From NCBI RefSeq assembly GCF_041956535.1, contig NW_027192195.1:598150-662149 (forward strand): 64,000 nucleotides of DNA, in the 5' to 3' direction. The notes below the pieces were generated by a model. It ran no database searches and was not told where the DNA came from. It was given only the letters and a program-made list of their open reading frames with translations. The position numbers and the translations under genes were made by a program. The stretch is from Calcarisporiella thermophila CBS 279.70. Lineage: Eukaryota > Calcarisporiellomycota. This document shows, piece after piece, positions 13,238 to 24,110 of the stretch. Every line of letters begins with the position of its first letter. Position 1 is the first letter of the stretch.

Positions 13238-13837
13238 TGTTCTGGGAGAATTAAGTGGTTGTACAGATAATAAAGATGTGAAATATAACAAAGGGTGAGA
13301 AAAAAAAAATAGATGTAGATATGGAAAGAAAATACAACAATGGCGATGAAGATGAGAACAGGAAAGAGAAAGAAACAAAGGAAACAGGAGACTAGCAAGG
13401 AAAAAACCCACGGCGGCCACAGCAACCACAGCCGTAGAACATGGAACTACGGGGGGGGAGAGAAAAATAAATATCAAAAAACGGTGTGTGTCTGCAAACA
13501 GATTCCGGTTTCCCCTTTTTCTTCTCGATCGATTCACCAACTCTAAAAAGGGTTAAATGAAGGGCGGCTTAGACATCCTCGAGCATAAAAGAAAGCCCAA
13601 TTGAGTTTCAAATAAAACTATCCTGTAACGTTCATCCCCTAGCTTAGAGTTGTTAGTGATGTTGGCCTAACTCTAAACACACCAGCAGCACCAGCAGCAG
13701 GATCTTTGGGGGGGCGCGAAGCAAGCTGGATGGGCAGGGTGGCTGCAGATTCTTATTTATTTGTTGCGATTAGATAATAAGTTAGTACAAGAGAGATGCA
13801 TATCCACCATCCTAACACATGGCTTTTGTTGAGGTAT
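13238..13837. promoter_or_regulatory. Pumilio upstream region
   Basis: About 600 bases upstream of the Pumilio start, also holding the 3' end region of the next leftward gene. On the minus strand the half nearest the Pumilio start is strikingly pyrimidine-rich (TTTTCTTCC-like), as in leaders of highly regulated fungal mRNAs. A small run of CAG-type triplets lies near 13680-13700. No gene supported. Confidence 0.4.
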
Positions 13838-15090
13838 TCACTTGAAGCCAAAGAACCTGGCAATCACCGACTCGAGAGGTCCAATAGAAGACACCCGCTC
13901 TCCACTGCTGCTAATGCTTCCTTCGCTCTCGCTCCATCTGGATGCATTGATGGCCGCAATTGCACTTAGGCTCTGCGATTTAGGCAGGTTTATGGCGGTG
14001 GGTGCGGAGCTGGTGTGAGAAAAATAGGAAGGGGGGAGGGTGAGGGGCGGGATTTCCCTTGTAATGAGGGGGAGCTGAGAAATTGGATGGAAATGGTTTC
14101 TTTGTCCCTGTGATTCAGCAAGAGCTGATTCTAGTTCGGGGGTATTCTCCTTAAGTGAATCGTCTATTCCACTCAGACCAAAGCCTGAATCTCTCCGCTG
14201 CATCTCTGGGGCGCATACCGTGACGGGCACATCAAATACCAAGTTCTCCCCAATCAGCCGAATTTGCACATAATGCCGCACAGAAATGCGCGGAGTTATC
14301 GCAGTAGGGCAAAAGAGGGTATTTTCCAACCCAATCTCAAATGCAAAAGGATACCACCGCATGATGGAAGTATTACTGTTCTGCTGGCGGTGAGCGCAAA
14401 TGGTTGACGGTGTAGCTTGAGAGACATTAGCTACCTTTCGATCCCGGTGATCGCTGGAAAGAATGAAAAAGCAAGCCAAGTTAGACAGGCTTCTCTTGCC
14501 TCCTCCACCCGTAAATTGATATGTTACTGATATATTTCAAGCTGCACCATTTGTATTTGCACCAGCATTTCCTCCGCCCTGCTTCTACGCATCGGCCTTA
14601 GCTTCAACATCCCTCTCAAGCATTTATCGCCCATTGTGATTCTCTTCTCCATTTCTATTTCATATTGCCACAAGCATTTGGTTCCCCAAGAAACTGTTCT
14701 GCTCGGCGGCATGCTTCTATACACATTCAAAAGCTTGGAGATGATCGCAGCTCTCCCTTGCTCGGAGACCACATTCCCGGTTACGCAATACGTAATGGTG
14801 ACAGTTCTTCCGATACAACTCGGGGGCAAGTCATGTGGCACCTTGAGGGTAAATGTCGTGGCAATGACCCTCTCCCCGGCGGACACTTGTAAGGATTGTG
14901 GGGACGTACTTAGATAGGCAACTGGGTGGTTGGTAGAGGCACAGCCCCAACCCTCGAGCGTAACGTACCAGGAAAAATGCCCTGGGGGAAGGTGGACGCG
15001 CAGTATTCCGCGAAGCGTCCTGTCATGCGAAAGGTTAAGCGAGTACTCAGGGAGATCATATAGCTCGAGCGATATAATTCTAATTCCCAT
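13838..15090 (-). CDS. Arrestin-fold protein (arrestin-like or Rgp1-like)
   Basis: Two exons, 15090-14528 and 14453-13838, join through intron 14454-14527 to about 392 residues (EIYH|DHRDRK). The N-terminal half looks like an arrestin N domain: repeated beta strands, LRGILRVHLPPGHFSWYVTL, and the typical PHDLPPSCIGRTVTITYCVT turn. The C-terminal domain ends with RISVRHYVQIRLIGENLVF and DVPVTVCAPE, followed by a Ser/Pro-rich tail ending VIARFFGFK. Arrestin-fold proteins in fungi include ubiquitin-ligase adaptors (ARTs) and Rgp1, a partner of Ric1 in activating Ypt6. The motifs seen do not decide between these; I saw no clear PPxY motif, which weighs slightly against an ART. Start at 15090 is the first ATG of the domain. 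Confidence 0.65.
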
Positions 15091-15583
15091 GCATAAATAC
15101 TCGGTGGGAGGTGGAGACTACTAGGAGGAAGGGGGAGAAGGGAGTAAATTCGCGCAAGCGCAACCGGGAGAGAAATAGGCGAACAACACCTTATATTTTA
15201 TCTTTTTATGCCCCAGAGTCCGAGATCAGTGCAATCTTAGTTGCAGATCCACACGGAGAATTTTAGGAAGGCACAAGGATGAAGGTCGGCCAAAATCAGC
15301 TAGGCTCCCGACTTTCTTTTGCGGTACCAAGCGGGTTCAAATAGGCGACCTCTGCTTAGTTGGATATGGGATCCCTTTAGCCTTTTTTCTTCCTCCTCAT
15401 TCTCCCTCCCGTTTAATATAATTAAAATTAGAGCAAACCTATTTCTCTAGAACATAATGTCTATTTCCTGGTGATATTTATCCATATTACAAATGTACTT
15501 TTTCCATAAAAAAATCCAATCAAAATAGGAGCACAACAAAGTGGAGAAATCATAAAACCATGCCGATGTTCCGCCTTCTCGCC
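15091..15583. other. Intergenic
   Basis: About 490 bases between the arrestin-fold start and the Atx1 stop, both leftward genes. It holds the arrestin-fold promoter and Atx1 3' UTR. No motif or gene supported. Confidence 0.5.
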
Positions 15584-15990
15584 TTATTCTTTTGGCTTGA
15601 CCTCCTTGCCTGTTTTCTTGATTGCGTTGAATACCTGGTCACGAGTAGCGGTGGAGGCCTTCACAACAACTTCTTGCTTTTCAAGGGAGATGTCAATATT
15701 TTCGATGCCTAATACACATGCAACATGCCGTAAGATGATGCAATGTAATGGTGGAAATCGTGGAAAAAGCCGCTTACCATCCAGCCTCTTAAGAGCGCGT
15801 TCTACAGCGCCAGAGCATCCGGAACAAGACATGGCCACATCGAATTTGTAGGTCTCCTAAAGTGAGAGTCACGGGAAAGATCCAGAGGAAAAGATTAGAA
15901 TTCGCATCATTGTCAGAGGTTAAGATCTTTTTGGGATGATGTCCGATGAATGGGTGTTGCATCGGATGACAAATAGATGCCTACCGTCAT
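15584..15990 (-). CDS. ATX1: Copper metallochaperone Atx1
   Basis: Small cytosolic copper chaperone that hands Cu(I) to the Ccc2-type P-ATPase in the Golgi. Three exons (15990-15985, 15856-15778, 15708-15584) give 69 residues, the usual size. The first exon encodes only Met-Thr. The copper site MSCSGCSGAVERAL carries the M-x-C-x-x-C motif after strand 1 (ETYKFDVA), and the C-terminal half (EKQEVVVKASTATRDQVFNA, then KKTGKEV) has the lysines expected for docking to the pump. Both introns (15857-15984 and 15709-15777) have good GT/AG ends. Nothing unusual apart from the tiny first exon. Confidence 0.95.
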
Positions 15991-16206
15991 TGTAGTGATT
16001 AAGCTTGACGTTTAGATATAATCCAAAAAAAAAAGGATGAGCGAGAAGAAAAAAAATAGTGCAGGAGAGGAGAAAAAATAGAAGAACAATTTATATATTT
16101 TTGCAGCACCACAAAAAGGAAAAAATTGCGCGATGCTAGCTGTCACCCGTGATTCCACAAAAAAGAAAATGAATATATGGGGCCAGGCTTTTGGTCATCT
16201 TCACGC

Positions 16207-17586
16207 TCAGCTCAAAGTCAATCCTCCATCCACCACCAATACCTTTAAATTAAACCATTAGAAATACAACCGGATGACAATTCGATTCCAGTGCACCGAT
16301 TTTCTTACCTGTCCAGTCACGTATTTGGCTTCCGCGAGATACAAGGCTGCGAGAGCTACATCCTGTTTATAATAAGTTTATAATAAGTTAAGAGCAAGCG
16401 ATCAAGGAAGGCGAAGGGGGTGGGGGGATACTACCTCAGGGGAGCCAAATGTTTGCGCGAGCGTGCGGGAAGTGATGTCCGCGCGTTTTTCGCCGCGAAT
16501 ATCTATATTTGTCATTGGCGAGGTTCAATATAGGTAGGGGGAGAGCAAAAAAGACGCGCTTACAGTGAGTCATGTCGGTCTCGATGTACCCAGGGGCTAT
16601 TACATTCACGCGTATGTTACGAGAGAGCAGCTCTTTCGCCAAAGATTTTGAAAATCCTAACCACAATTCCTTCTATCAATATCATGCGTACAAAATATGT
16701 GCAGAGTGCGCGGAAAATATCTTCTTTTTCCTCTTCCTCATTTTTTCATCATTACCGATTACACCAGATTTGGCTGCAGAATAGACGCTCAGCCCGGATA
16801 TACCCCGTAGGGCAGCTACAGAGGAAAGATTGATAATGCAACCTATCCAGCGTATTTCAAATAAGTACCAGAGAAGACTAAACAAGCTACGGGTTGAGCT
16901 GTTTTCGAGACAGCGAAGGCTCACCTTGTCGTTGCCGAAGCATCGGTTTTAACAGCCCACGACACAAAAACATGGTCCCAAGGAGATTGGTGTTGATGAG
17001 TTGCTGGACTGACGTTGCCTTCGTGTGCAAGAGCAAAGCATCTTCTGATATGCCTTTAAATTTATAATAATAAGACCACGGGGTTCAACAACCGTAAGGT
17101 TCATCTCATCAATATAGCAGGTAACTAAGAACGAACCTGCACAATTTACTAGGAAATCTATATTCTTTTCTTTTTCGACCATTTCCTATCCATTCTCCAG
17201 AAAGTTAGTGGACATCCACCGGGATGTAAATGCATGGTCACTCCTATTCAAACTACCTTACATAGCGCATCCACCTCTTCAACTTTTCCTACATCGCATT
17301 TTAGCTCTATGCCCACATTTCCTCCTCCGCTTCGGCTCACCGTGTATACTTTGGCACCGCGTTGAGCGAAATGGGTTGCAATGGCTAGACCAATTCCTCG
17401 GTTGCCTCCAGTGACAATCGCTGTTTTATTTTGGAACGAATCTATCAGAGAGAAATCAAGAAAGAGTATGAGTCCCACCCCCTTTTCCCCAAATCACCAT
17501 AATAAGGCAGAGAATACAGTACTTGTTGTTAAGGAAGAGATCCCACGACGCGTTTGTAATAGGCGAAGATATCGGGTCATATTCAT
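16207..17586 (-). CDS. Short-chain reductase, FabG-type (mitochondrial 3-oxoacyl-ACP reductase)
   Basis: SDR-family oxidoreductase, most like FabG/Oar1, which reduces 3-oxoacyl-ACP in mitochondrial type II fatty acid synthesis (the lipoate-supplying pathway). The N-terminus, [19 protein letters not shown], is Arg-rich and lacks acids, as in a matrix-targeting peptide. It is joined by an intron to [20 protein letters not shown], the nucleotide-binding T-G-x3-G-x-G motif. Catalytic elements follow: [15 protein letters not shown] and YSAAKSG (Tyr and Lys), then [13 protein letters not shown] and a C-terminal [11 protein letters not shown]. About seven short exons. Other SDR activities (carbonyl reductase CBR4-like) cannot be excluded from motifs alone. 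It shares a 102-base divergent promoter with the G-patch gene. Confidence 0.85.
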
Positions 17587-17688
17587 TTTAAAAAGATTAG
17601 AGTTATGGCTGTGACTGTTGCTATTTTTTTACCCTTAATTCCTCTCTCACTCACACTGAAGTGTGCTTTAGTCTTTAACATCCATTAG
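17587..17688. promoter_or_regulatory. Bidirectional promoter, ketoacyl reductase / G-patch gene
   Basis: Only 102 bases separate the two divergent start codons. It includes a T run and pyrimidine-rich CTCTCTCACTCACAC. Both leaders must be very short. Confidence 0.5.
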
Positions 17689-19370
17689 ATGAATATAATG
17701 AATGATCGCGACATGGTAATGATTTCTTTTCTGGTATATGACGATATACGCTCTACCATACTTTGTCCATTCTTGTTTTCCCCTTTGATCATGTGAACAG
17801 TCTGCCGATGATCCGGACGCTTCCCGAATGGATCTTCCCATCCCTTCCACCAATATAGGATTCCGCATGCTTATGAAAATGGGGTGGGACGGACGAGGGC
17901 TGGGCAGAACATCACAAGGTAAGTTCATGAGTTTTGAAGTAGAGCCACCGTGGATTGAAAAATGATGAATCCTTTACACTCGGATGTAGGGAGAACGGAT
18001 CCTATACCCATCGAGCTGAAAGAAGACAGCTTAGGCATTGGCAAGAAGGAGGAGGACGAAGTGTATCACCAACTTACTACAGCTAAACGAAAAACACTGG
18101 AGGGAGAGCGAGTGGAGACAGAAGAGGAGAGATTGAAGCGAGAAGTAAGCAAATCCAGATATATGATTAAGTGGAATTTCTGATGGCCATGGTACTATGG
18201 CATTTGAAATTGGTGGGATGCACAGGAAAAAGCCCAGAAGCAAGAGGCCATCCGGAAAGAGGTCCAGGCGATCAAGGCTGCATTTTTCTGCGAACTTTGT
18301 CAGAAGCAGTACTCGCGGATATCGGAATACGATCAACATCTGAGTTCGTATGATCACCACCACAGAAAGGTATGACTCGGCTCTTCGCTTTGAAAGGTGC
18401 CTTTGACTCTGGCGAGCTAATCCCTCGTCTGATTTGGCGTGCAGAGACTAAAAGAGCTGAAGGATGCATCCCGTCCTGCTGCGACCGATAAGCGGCGAGA
18501 AAAAGAGAAACGTCGCGAAGAAAAGGAGCTAGCCCGAATCCAGGCCATGGCAGCACAAAAGAGTGGGGAGGAGAGCACCGGGACGCAAAAAAGGAAGCTC
18601 GATAATATGGAGATCTCCAGTGATCCCAATAGTTTGAAGACTGGACAGCCTGAGAAGGTTGAAAGTGGAGGCATGGCTAAAGAGAATAGCGAGAATAGCG
18701 GGAACAGTGGGAACGGTGGAGGCGGCTGGACAGAAACTACCATCCTACCGAGTGTTGCAAGAAACACTAGCGGCGGGGGGGGAGAGGAGGAGGAGGAGGA
18801 GGAGGAGGAGGAAATTTCGCTTGGACTAGNNNNNNNNNNNNNNNNNNNNNNNNNNNNNNNNNNNNNNNNNNNNNNNNNNNNNNNNNNNNNNNNNNNNNNN
18901 NNNNNNNNNNNNNNNNNNNNNNNNNNNNNNNNNNNNNNNNNNNNNNNNNNNNNNNNNNNNNNNNNNNNNNNNNNNNNNNNNNNNNNNNNNNNNNNNNNNN
19001 NNNNNNNNNNNNNNNNNNNNNNNNNNNNNNNNNNNNNNNNNNNNNNNNNNNNNNNNNNNNNNNNNNNNNNNNNNNNNNNNNNNNNNNNNNNNNNNNNNNN
19101 NNNNNNNNNNNNNNNNNNNNNNNNNNNNNNNNNNNNNNNNNNNNNNNNNNNNNNNNNNNNNNNNNNNNNNNNNNNNNNNNNNNNNNNNNNNNNNNNNNNN
19201 NNNNNNNNNNNNNNNNNNNNNNNNNNNNNNNNNNNNNNNNNNNNNNNNNNNNNNNNNNNNNNNNNNNNNNNNNNNNNNNNNNNNNNNNNNNNNNNNNNNN
19301 NNNNNGAGGAGGAGGAGGAATTTCGCTTGGACTGAAAAAGCCCATCAAGTTTTCTTTAAAAAAGCAATAA
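17689..19370 (+). CDS. G-patch and C2H2 zinc-finger protein (GPATCH8-like), interrupted by a gap
   Basis: Probable nuclear RNA-processing protein. Exons 17689-17715, 17801-17918, 17990-18144, 18226-18369 and 18445 onward. The G-patch reads NIGFRMLMKMGWDGRGLG, continued over an intron by RTDPIPIELKEDSLGIGKK. A single C2H2 finger follows: FFCELCQKQYSRISEYDQHL plus SSYDHHHRKR. A Lys/Glu-rich helix with nuclear-localisation character comes next, then Gly/Asn-rich sequence and a poly-Glu run. An N gap (18830-19305) falls just after that run. The sequence on the two sides of the gap is almost the same (GAG repeat, then ATTTCGCTTGGACT); in the right frame the far side reads ISLGLKKPIKFSLKKQ and stops, a natural C-terminus. 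The gap may be artificial. A second in-frame Met lies at 17698. Confidence 0.85.
18830..19305. other. Assembly gap (476 N)
   Basis: Run of N inside the last exon of the G-patch gene, flanked on both sides by a (GAG)n run followed by the same roughly 14-base sequence. It probably reflects an unresolved short tandem repeat. Confidence 0.9.
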
Positions 19371-19565
19371 TTTATGTAATAATAAAGGAAGATAGAAAGA
19401 GATAGTAGGAGAAAAAACAAATGAATATACGATGCATGCTTTTTAGTTCAAAGGAAGACACGATAAAATATGTATATTACAAAATAGCACAATAAGAAAA
19501 TGTACAAGCATTTTTCCCCCTGATTAACTTGGTGGATTTATGAAACAAGAAAACGCTGACTTTGC

Positions 19566-20447
19566 TCAAACACTCGCCTCCGCCTGCTTCTCGCAGGTCG
19601 CCTCTTTTTCTATCACCTTGACGCCCGCGACATTTGATTGTTCACCCTCACTGCTCTCATCTAGTGCCAAGCGGCGGAAGAGGAACAGAAGTCCTATAAT
19701 TCCCGAGAGCTAATAGAGCATGGAAACCCACGTTAGGTGCTATTCCTTTGGTGTATCAGAGCCTTACACATACCTGCAGAAGTCGCAGCCAGAGCATTAC
19801 CAATACCAATAACCGGCGATAAGATTCTCCGACCAATTCCTCTTGACATTCAATCATTCTCGTTCTATTGGAGGTAAAATAAAACACGAATGGCTTCGGG
19901 AGTAAAGAGATAGAAGTGCCTTCCCCATCGTCCTCGTCGTATATGGGATCGTCCCAAAAGCGGCAAATCGAATTGTAAGCGGTCTGTGCAAACAATTCAA
20001 ATAAAAAATCATGGTCAATGGTGGACTAAAACAATGGGATCGTGTGGGATCGTTACCTTGGAGGTAAGGAAATACTCGGCACCAAAGAGAAACAGGGCCT
20101 GTAAAAATTGGAAGAATGTGATGGAGACCATAAGGACAAAGTACTAAACGTTCAGGTTCCATGACGGGAGGGAGAAAGAGAACGAGAAAGAAAATCAGCA
20201 TGAGCTCAACTGATTATTCATTCGTTGGGGAGAACAAGCTTACTGTCTGAACCAGCATTCTATTTCCCTTCGCCACTCCGTAGAAACCAATCAGCGAGGT
20301 TGCGATAATGGCCGCCTCGCAGGGATGGCCCAGCATGATTTCGAGCCGTTTTCTAAACACGACCGCTAGAGCGGCAAGGAGCAGCATCACGGCGGCGGAG
20401 GCCCATTGCAGAGAAGCTCGCCTGCGAGAGAGATGTTCGATAGCCAT
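19566..20447 (-). CDS. Four-pass membrane protein, tetraspanin-like
   Basis: Small integral membrane protein of about 190 residues in four or five exons. Three hydrophobic segments come close together: ASAAVMLLLAALAVVF, CEAAIIATSLIGFYGV and YFVLMVSITFFQFLQALFLF. A hydrophilic loop with two cysteines (NSICRFWDD; RMIECQEELV) follows, then a fourth long segment, LLVLVMLWLRLLQ joined to LSGIIGLLFLFRR, and a short charged tail ending KQAEASV. Three passes, a cysteine-containing loop and a fourth pass is the tetraspanin layout, but the diagnostic CCG motif is absent, so the family call is an inference from topology. Exon joins (VQT|YFVL, TSK|TAYN, RLLQ|LSGI) use good GT/AG sites. Confidence 0.65.
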
Positions 20448-21480
20448 TGCGGTGCGGAGAGTTGGAAATGTGCGAATGGATTTATAATGAAGAAGAAGCG
20501 GAGGTAAACAAGGACCAGAAAGGGGGGAAATACTCGCGGACTTTTACGAGTTCGGACGGGGGAATAACATAAGCCAAGGTTGCAAGGGCGGCGTGTTCTC
20601 CTCTGCTGTGTAGCGGGGTTATTTTTTGGGCGATGACGCCGATCTATCGAATATTAATTGTCAACATGCTCGCAAGCGGGCAGGGAAATCAACAGGCACC
20701 CCCCTCCCAAACTCTAATTTGCGTTTGGCCTGGTCAAAGCACCCGATTCTGCCCCTTATGTCCTAGTGATCTCACCGCGCTTTGCGCCTGCTTATTTGCC
20801 CCCGGCCCGTGGTGCAAGCCGGCTAATGGCGGCGCATTTTCCCATTTCTTTCACATCAAGCGAGGTTTAAAGATGCATTGCGCGTCTGCACCTAACTTCC
20901 ACGGCCTGCCACTCCTGCCTCTAGGGCTGTTGCACCTCCAAGCGCAGCTCCCCCGTGCCCTCCGACTATCGGCGATGACATGCATGGACAACAAGTCTAG
21001 CTTCGGTGCTCGATAGAACACAGGCTTCAAAGGAGAAGGGGAAGCCCCTCCTTCAAAGGCCCGTCTGCGTGTTGGTCTTATTATTCGGGCAATCTCCCCC
21101 TCCCCCAAGGCTCTCTGAACTTGGGACAGGAATTTAGCGCACTCCGGTACAGCCAAGCTCTGCAACGGCTTCCCAGCTTTATGACCACCCCTTTCAGGCC
21201 AGGATGGGCGCCTACTTAGAACTCCCGTCGAGGCAGAGGGTTCTGCCGGTAGGGTCATCCAGAACGGCTGATCCATTTATCAATATTGCTAAATCCACTT
21301 TCCCGAGTGAGCGCTTACTCAGTCCTCAAGGAAGAGAGTTCCGCGGCCCTGCACCACGCGGGAGAAAATGTTCTATTTTGAGCCCTTCCCAACTAAGAAT
21401 CTCTTGGTACCAAAGCACTCAGGCCTCTCGGATAGGAGGTCATATCCGATCGGATAGGTAGGTTAAGTTGCATATTGAGT
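20448..21480. other. GC-rich non-coding stretch of unclear origin
   Basis: The first part is the upstream region of the four-pass protein gene. From about 20640 the base composition shifts to visibly higher GC than the rest of the window and stays so to about 21450. The longest open frame (20851-21276, minus, 141 codons) has no recognisable domain and a composition (many Arg, Pro, Ser) typical of chance reading of GC-rich DNA. No gene is supported. Confidence 0.5.
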
Positions 21481-22368
21481 CTAAGTTTAGGTTGAACTAT
21501 GTGACATGAGGATGGGAATGCTAAAAAGACCGCAAAATCCACACGAATTCTAAAGCAAGTAACGCCAAGCTGGAAAGCACCCTCTTGGTCCCACATGTCG
21601 ACCCGAGAATCCTGAACTTGAATGAGATTTCTGTTTAGAATACAGATTCATATTAAACATATGCATCCAACCAATCTGTGGCTTGTCCATCTTGGATGCC
21701 CCCAACGGCCTGGCTGCATAAAATAGTGGGCTTGACCTGCATGGGAGGAGAGGCTGCTCCAGCTCGCCCGGCATTGCTCCGTAGCTGTCCCCTCTCTTAT
21801 CCAGTTTCGCTGACATCAGAGGGTATCCCTGGGGTGGAAGGGGGTTAGAGCCGCCATATATGGAAAGAGCACAGTCTTCTCACTCACTTCAAACTATAAA
21901 ACAGATTTACCTAAACAATCCATACGCTAGTGTAAAGCACTGGAGCACACCGGACATTGTCTGTATAATAACAGGGGATTGCATCTTCTCATTGGGGCGG
22001 CTTGTTCGTTAAATTATATAATTCGGGTTTAATTTTGGAGTCTAAATTGGCAACCCAATATTCAATCTCTGTCAATCTCTGCCAGTGTCCTTTCATTTTA
22101 GCTTTGCTTATATAACCTCACCGCTTTATAATATCACTGTATTATTATATAACATGTGGATACCTGGATTAGCTAACGTTCACCATGGGCATTCCAGATG
22201 TTTGTACTTCACCAAGCGGACCACTGAGTCTGTCGCTTTACTTTTTATTCCGCCTCATTCAAATTGAAGCGTCGCATCACGATATATTTGTTTATAGCAG
22301 ATTGAGGGAGATGTGCGTCCCAGGTTCCAAATAAGAACAGGTGCTGTGTCGATAGAGGTGAATGTGGA
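21481..22368. other. Gene-free AT-rich stretch
   Basis: No coding signal, RNA gene or clear repeat was recognised here. It lies between the GC-rich stretch and a retroelement relic and is likely part of the same degenerate repeat island. Confidence 0.5.
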
Positions 22369-22967
22369 CTATGGGCTTGTATCATCTCTCCAGAAGAGGG
22401 TGGATCGACTAATCAGTAGCAGTTGAGGATCCATTTCAGAAAACCGTCCTAGCAAGGATCGGCACATGCCGTGACACTTAGCTTTCAGAGGGAGATTGCC
22501 ACCTAATTGACCATGACATAGGATGGTAGCGGTGGAGGCACTTAAAATTAATTTCCAAGTGCTGTTCCATGCACTTAATAAATATTCGGTCAAAGATGGC
22601 AGAAAATTAACCAAATTACTAACTCGTATGATAGGCCCACTTGAACTGCATCCTAAATGAATCTGGCTTTTGGAGTATACTATGGATTGCATATATTACA
22701 TTCAGACGATTCGCCTACATATTAGACTTTAGTCCAGAGACACAGTGAGATGGCCAAAAAATTTCGAAGAAGGAGAGATGGTTTGCTGGCAATTTCATGA
22801 GAAATAAAGCAGAACAAGATTGAAGATGTTACAAGTTGAGAGACAGAGGGGAAACTATTACTTTGGATGGCTATAGATACATCGTGTGGAAGATCATCCG
22901 ATGGGTTTTTCAATCCACGGCGATATTTGAAGTAGGTCGAAGTATGATTATGAACCCTCGTGTCCAT
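22369..22967 (-). pseudogene. Decayed Ty1/copia-like retroelement fragment
   Basis: Read leftwards in mixed frames, this resembles the C-terminal end of a copia Pol protein. YSKSQIHLGCSSSG matches the RNase H hallmark W-x-SKKQ...SS-x-E. About 52 residues later a decayed counterpart of the DN-x-x-AI-x-LAK motif can be read across frames (VN-stop-VAISL in one frame, LKAKCHGMCRSLLGRF in another). Upstream, TYFKYRRGLKN resembles the RYL-x-GT region. The matches need frame changes and tolerate stops, so the element is dead. This is pattern recognition without an alignment; a chance resemblance is possible. Confidence 0.4.
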
Positions 22968-23094
22968 TGACGGATATCAAACCACAACAATATTATTTTG
23001 ATAAGAACCACTCCATTCTCGCACAGGACTAGGTTGGGATATGGTCACATCCTAAGGTTCTTCATTAGTTTTTGCCGCAAAACTCTAAGCTAGT

Positions 23095-24110
23095 ATAAAC
23101 TCATATTTATTACAAATGCACACTTAGANNNNNNNNNNNNNNNNNNNNNNNNNNNNNNNNNNNNNNNNNNNNNNNNNNNNNNNNNNNNNNNNNNNNNNNN
23201 NNNNNNNNNNNNNNNNNNNNNNNNNNNNNNNNNNNNNNNNNNNNNNNNNNNNNNNNNNNNNNNNNNNNNNNNNNNNNNNNNNNNNNNNNNNNNNNNNNNN
23301 NNNNNNNNNNNNNNNNNNNNNNNNNNNNNNNNNNNNNNNNNNNNNNNNNNNNNNNNNNNNNNNNNNNNNNNNNNNNNNNNNNNNNNNNNNNNNNNNNNNN
23401 NNNNNNNNNNNNNNNNNNNNNNNNNNNNNNNNNNNNNNNNNNNNNNNNNNNNNNNNNNNNNNNNNNNNNNNNNNNNNNNNNNNNNNNNNNNNNNNNNNNN
23501 NNNNNNNNNNNNNNNNNNNNNNNNNNNNNNNNNNNNNNNNNNNNNNNNNNNNNNNNNNNNNNNNNNNNNNNNNNNNNNNNNNNNNNNNNNNNNNNNNNNN
23601 NNNNNNNNNNNNNNNNNNNNNNNNNNNNNNNNNNNNNNNNNNNNNNNNNNNNNNNNNNNNNNNNNNNNNNNNNNNNNNNNNNNNNNNNNNNNNNNNNNNN
23701 NNNNNNNNNNNNNNNNNNNNNNNNNNNNNNNNNNNNNNNNNNNNNNNNNNNNNNNNNNNNNNNNNNNNNNNNNNNNNNNNNNNNNNNNNNNNNNNNNNNN
23801 NNNNNNNNNNNNNNNNNNNNNNNNNNNNNNNNNNNNNNNNNNNNNNNNNNNNNNNNNNNNNNNNNNNNNNNNNNNNNNNNNNNNNNNNNNNNNNNNNNNN
23901 NNNNNNNNNNNNNNNNNNNNNNNNNNNNNNNNNNNNNNNNNNNNNNNNNNNNNNNNNNNNNNNNNNNNNNNNNNNNNNNNNNNNNNNNNNNNNNNNNNNN
24001 NNNNNNNNNNNNNNNNNNNNNNNNNNNNNNNNNNNNNNNNNNNNNNNNNNNNNNNNNNNNNNNNNNCAAGTCCCCGCAACGAGATCTGATAACCTTGTTT
24101 CGCCTGCACC
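23095..24110 (-). repeat. Unidentified dispersed repeat, copy 1 (body is an N gap)
   Basis: Visible ends flank an N gap at 23129-24066 (938 N). Its right edge, read leftwards, is nearly the same as the left edge of copy 2 at 25454: 28 of 31 bases at the border, all three differences being A/G transitions. Its left edge matches the right edge of copy 2 (24 of 33 bases, including TGTAATAAAT unbroken). The two therefore look like inverted copies of one element of about 1 kb. Its identity is hidden by the N run. The border sequence can be translated (ARLSDLIAG-like or GYRISLRGL-like), but no family is recognised. Confidence 0.65.

Noticed and set aside
12725-13540. Pumilio protein starting far upstream at 13540
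   Set aside because: The extra N-terminal part is a hydrophobic low-complexity reading of a pyrimidine-rich leader, and there is an ATG with plausible protein sequence at 13237.
20851-21276. 141-codon minus-strand gene
   Set aside because: No domain, composition as expected by chance in a GC-rich stretch, and overlapping open frames on the other strand.
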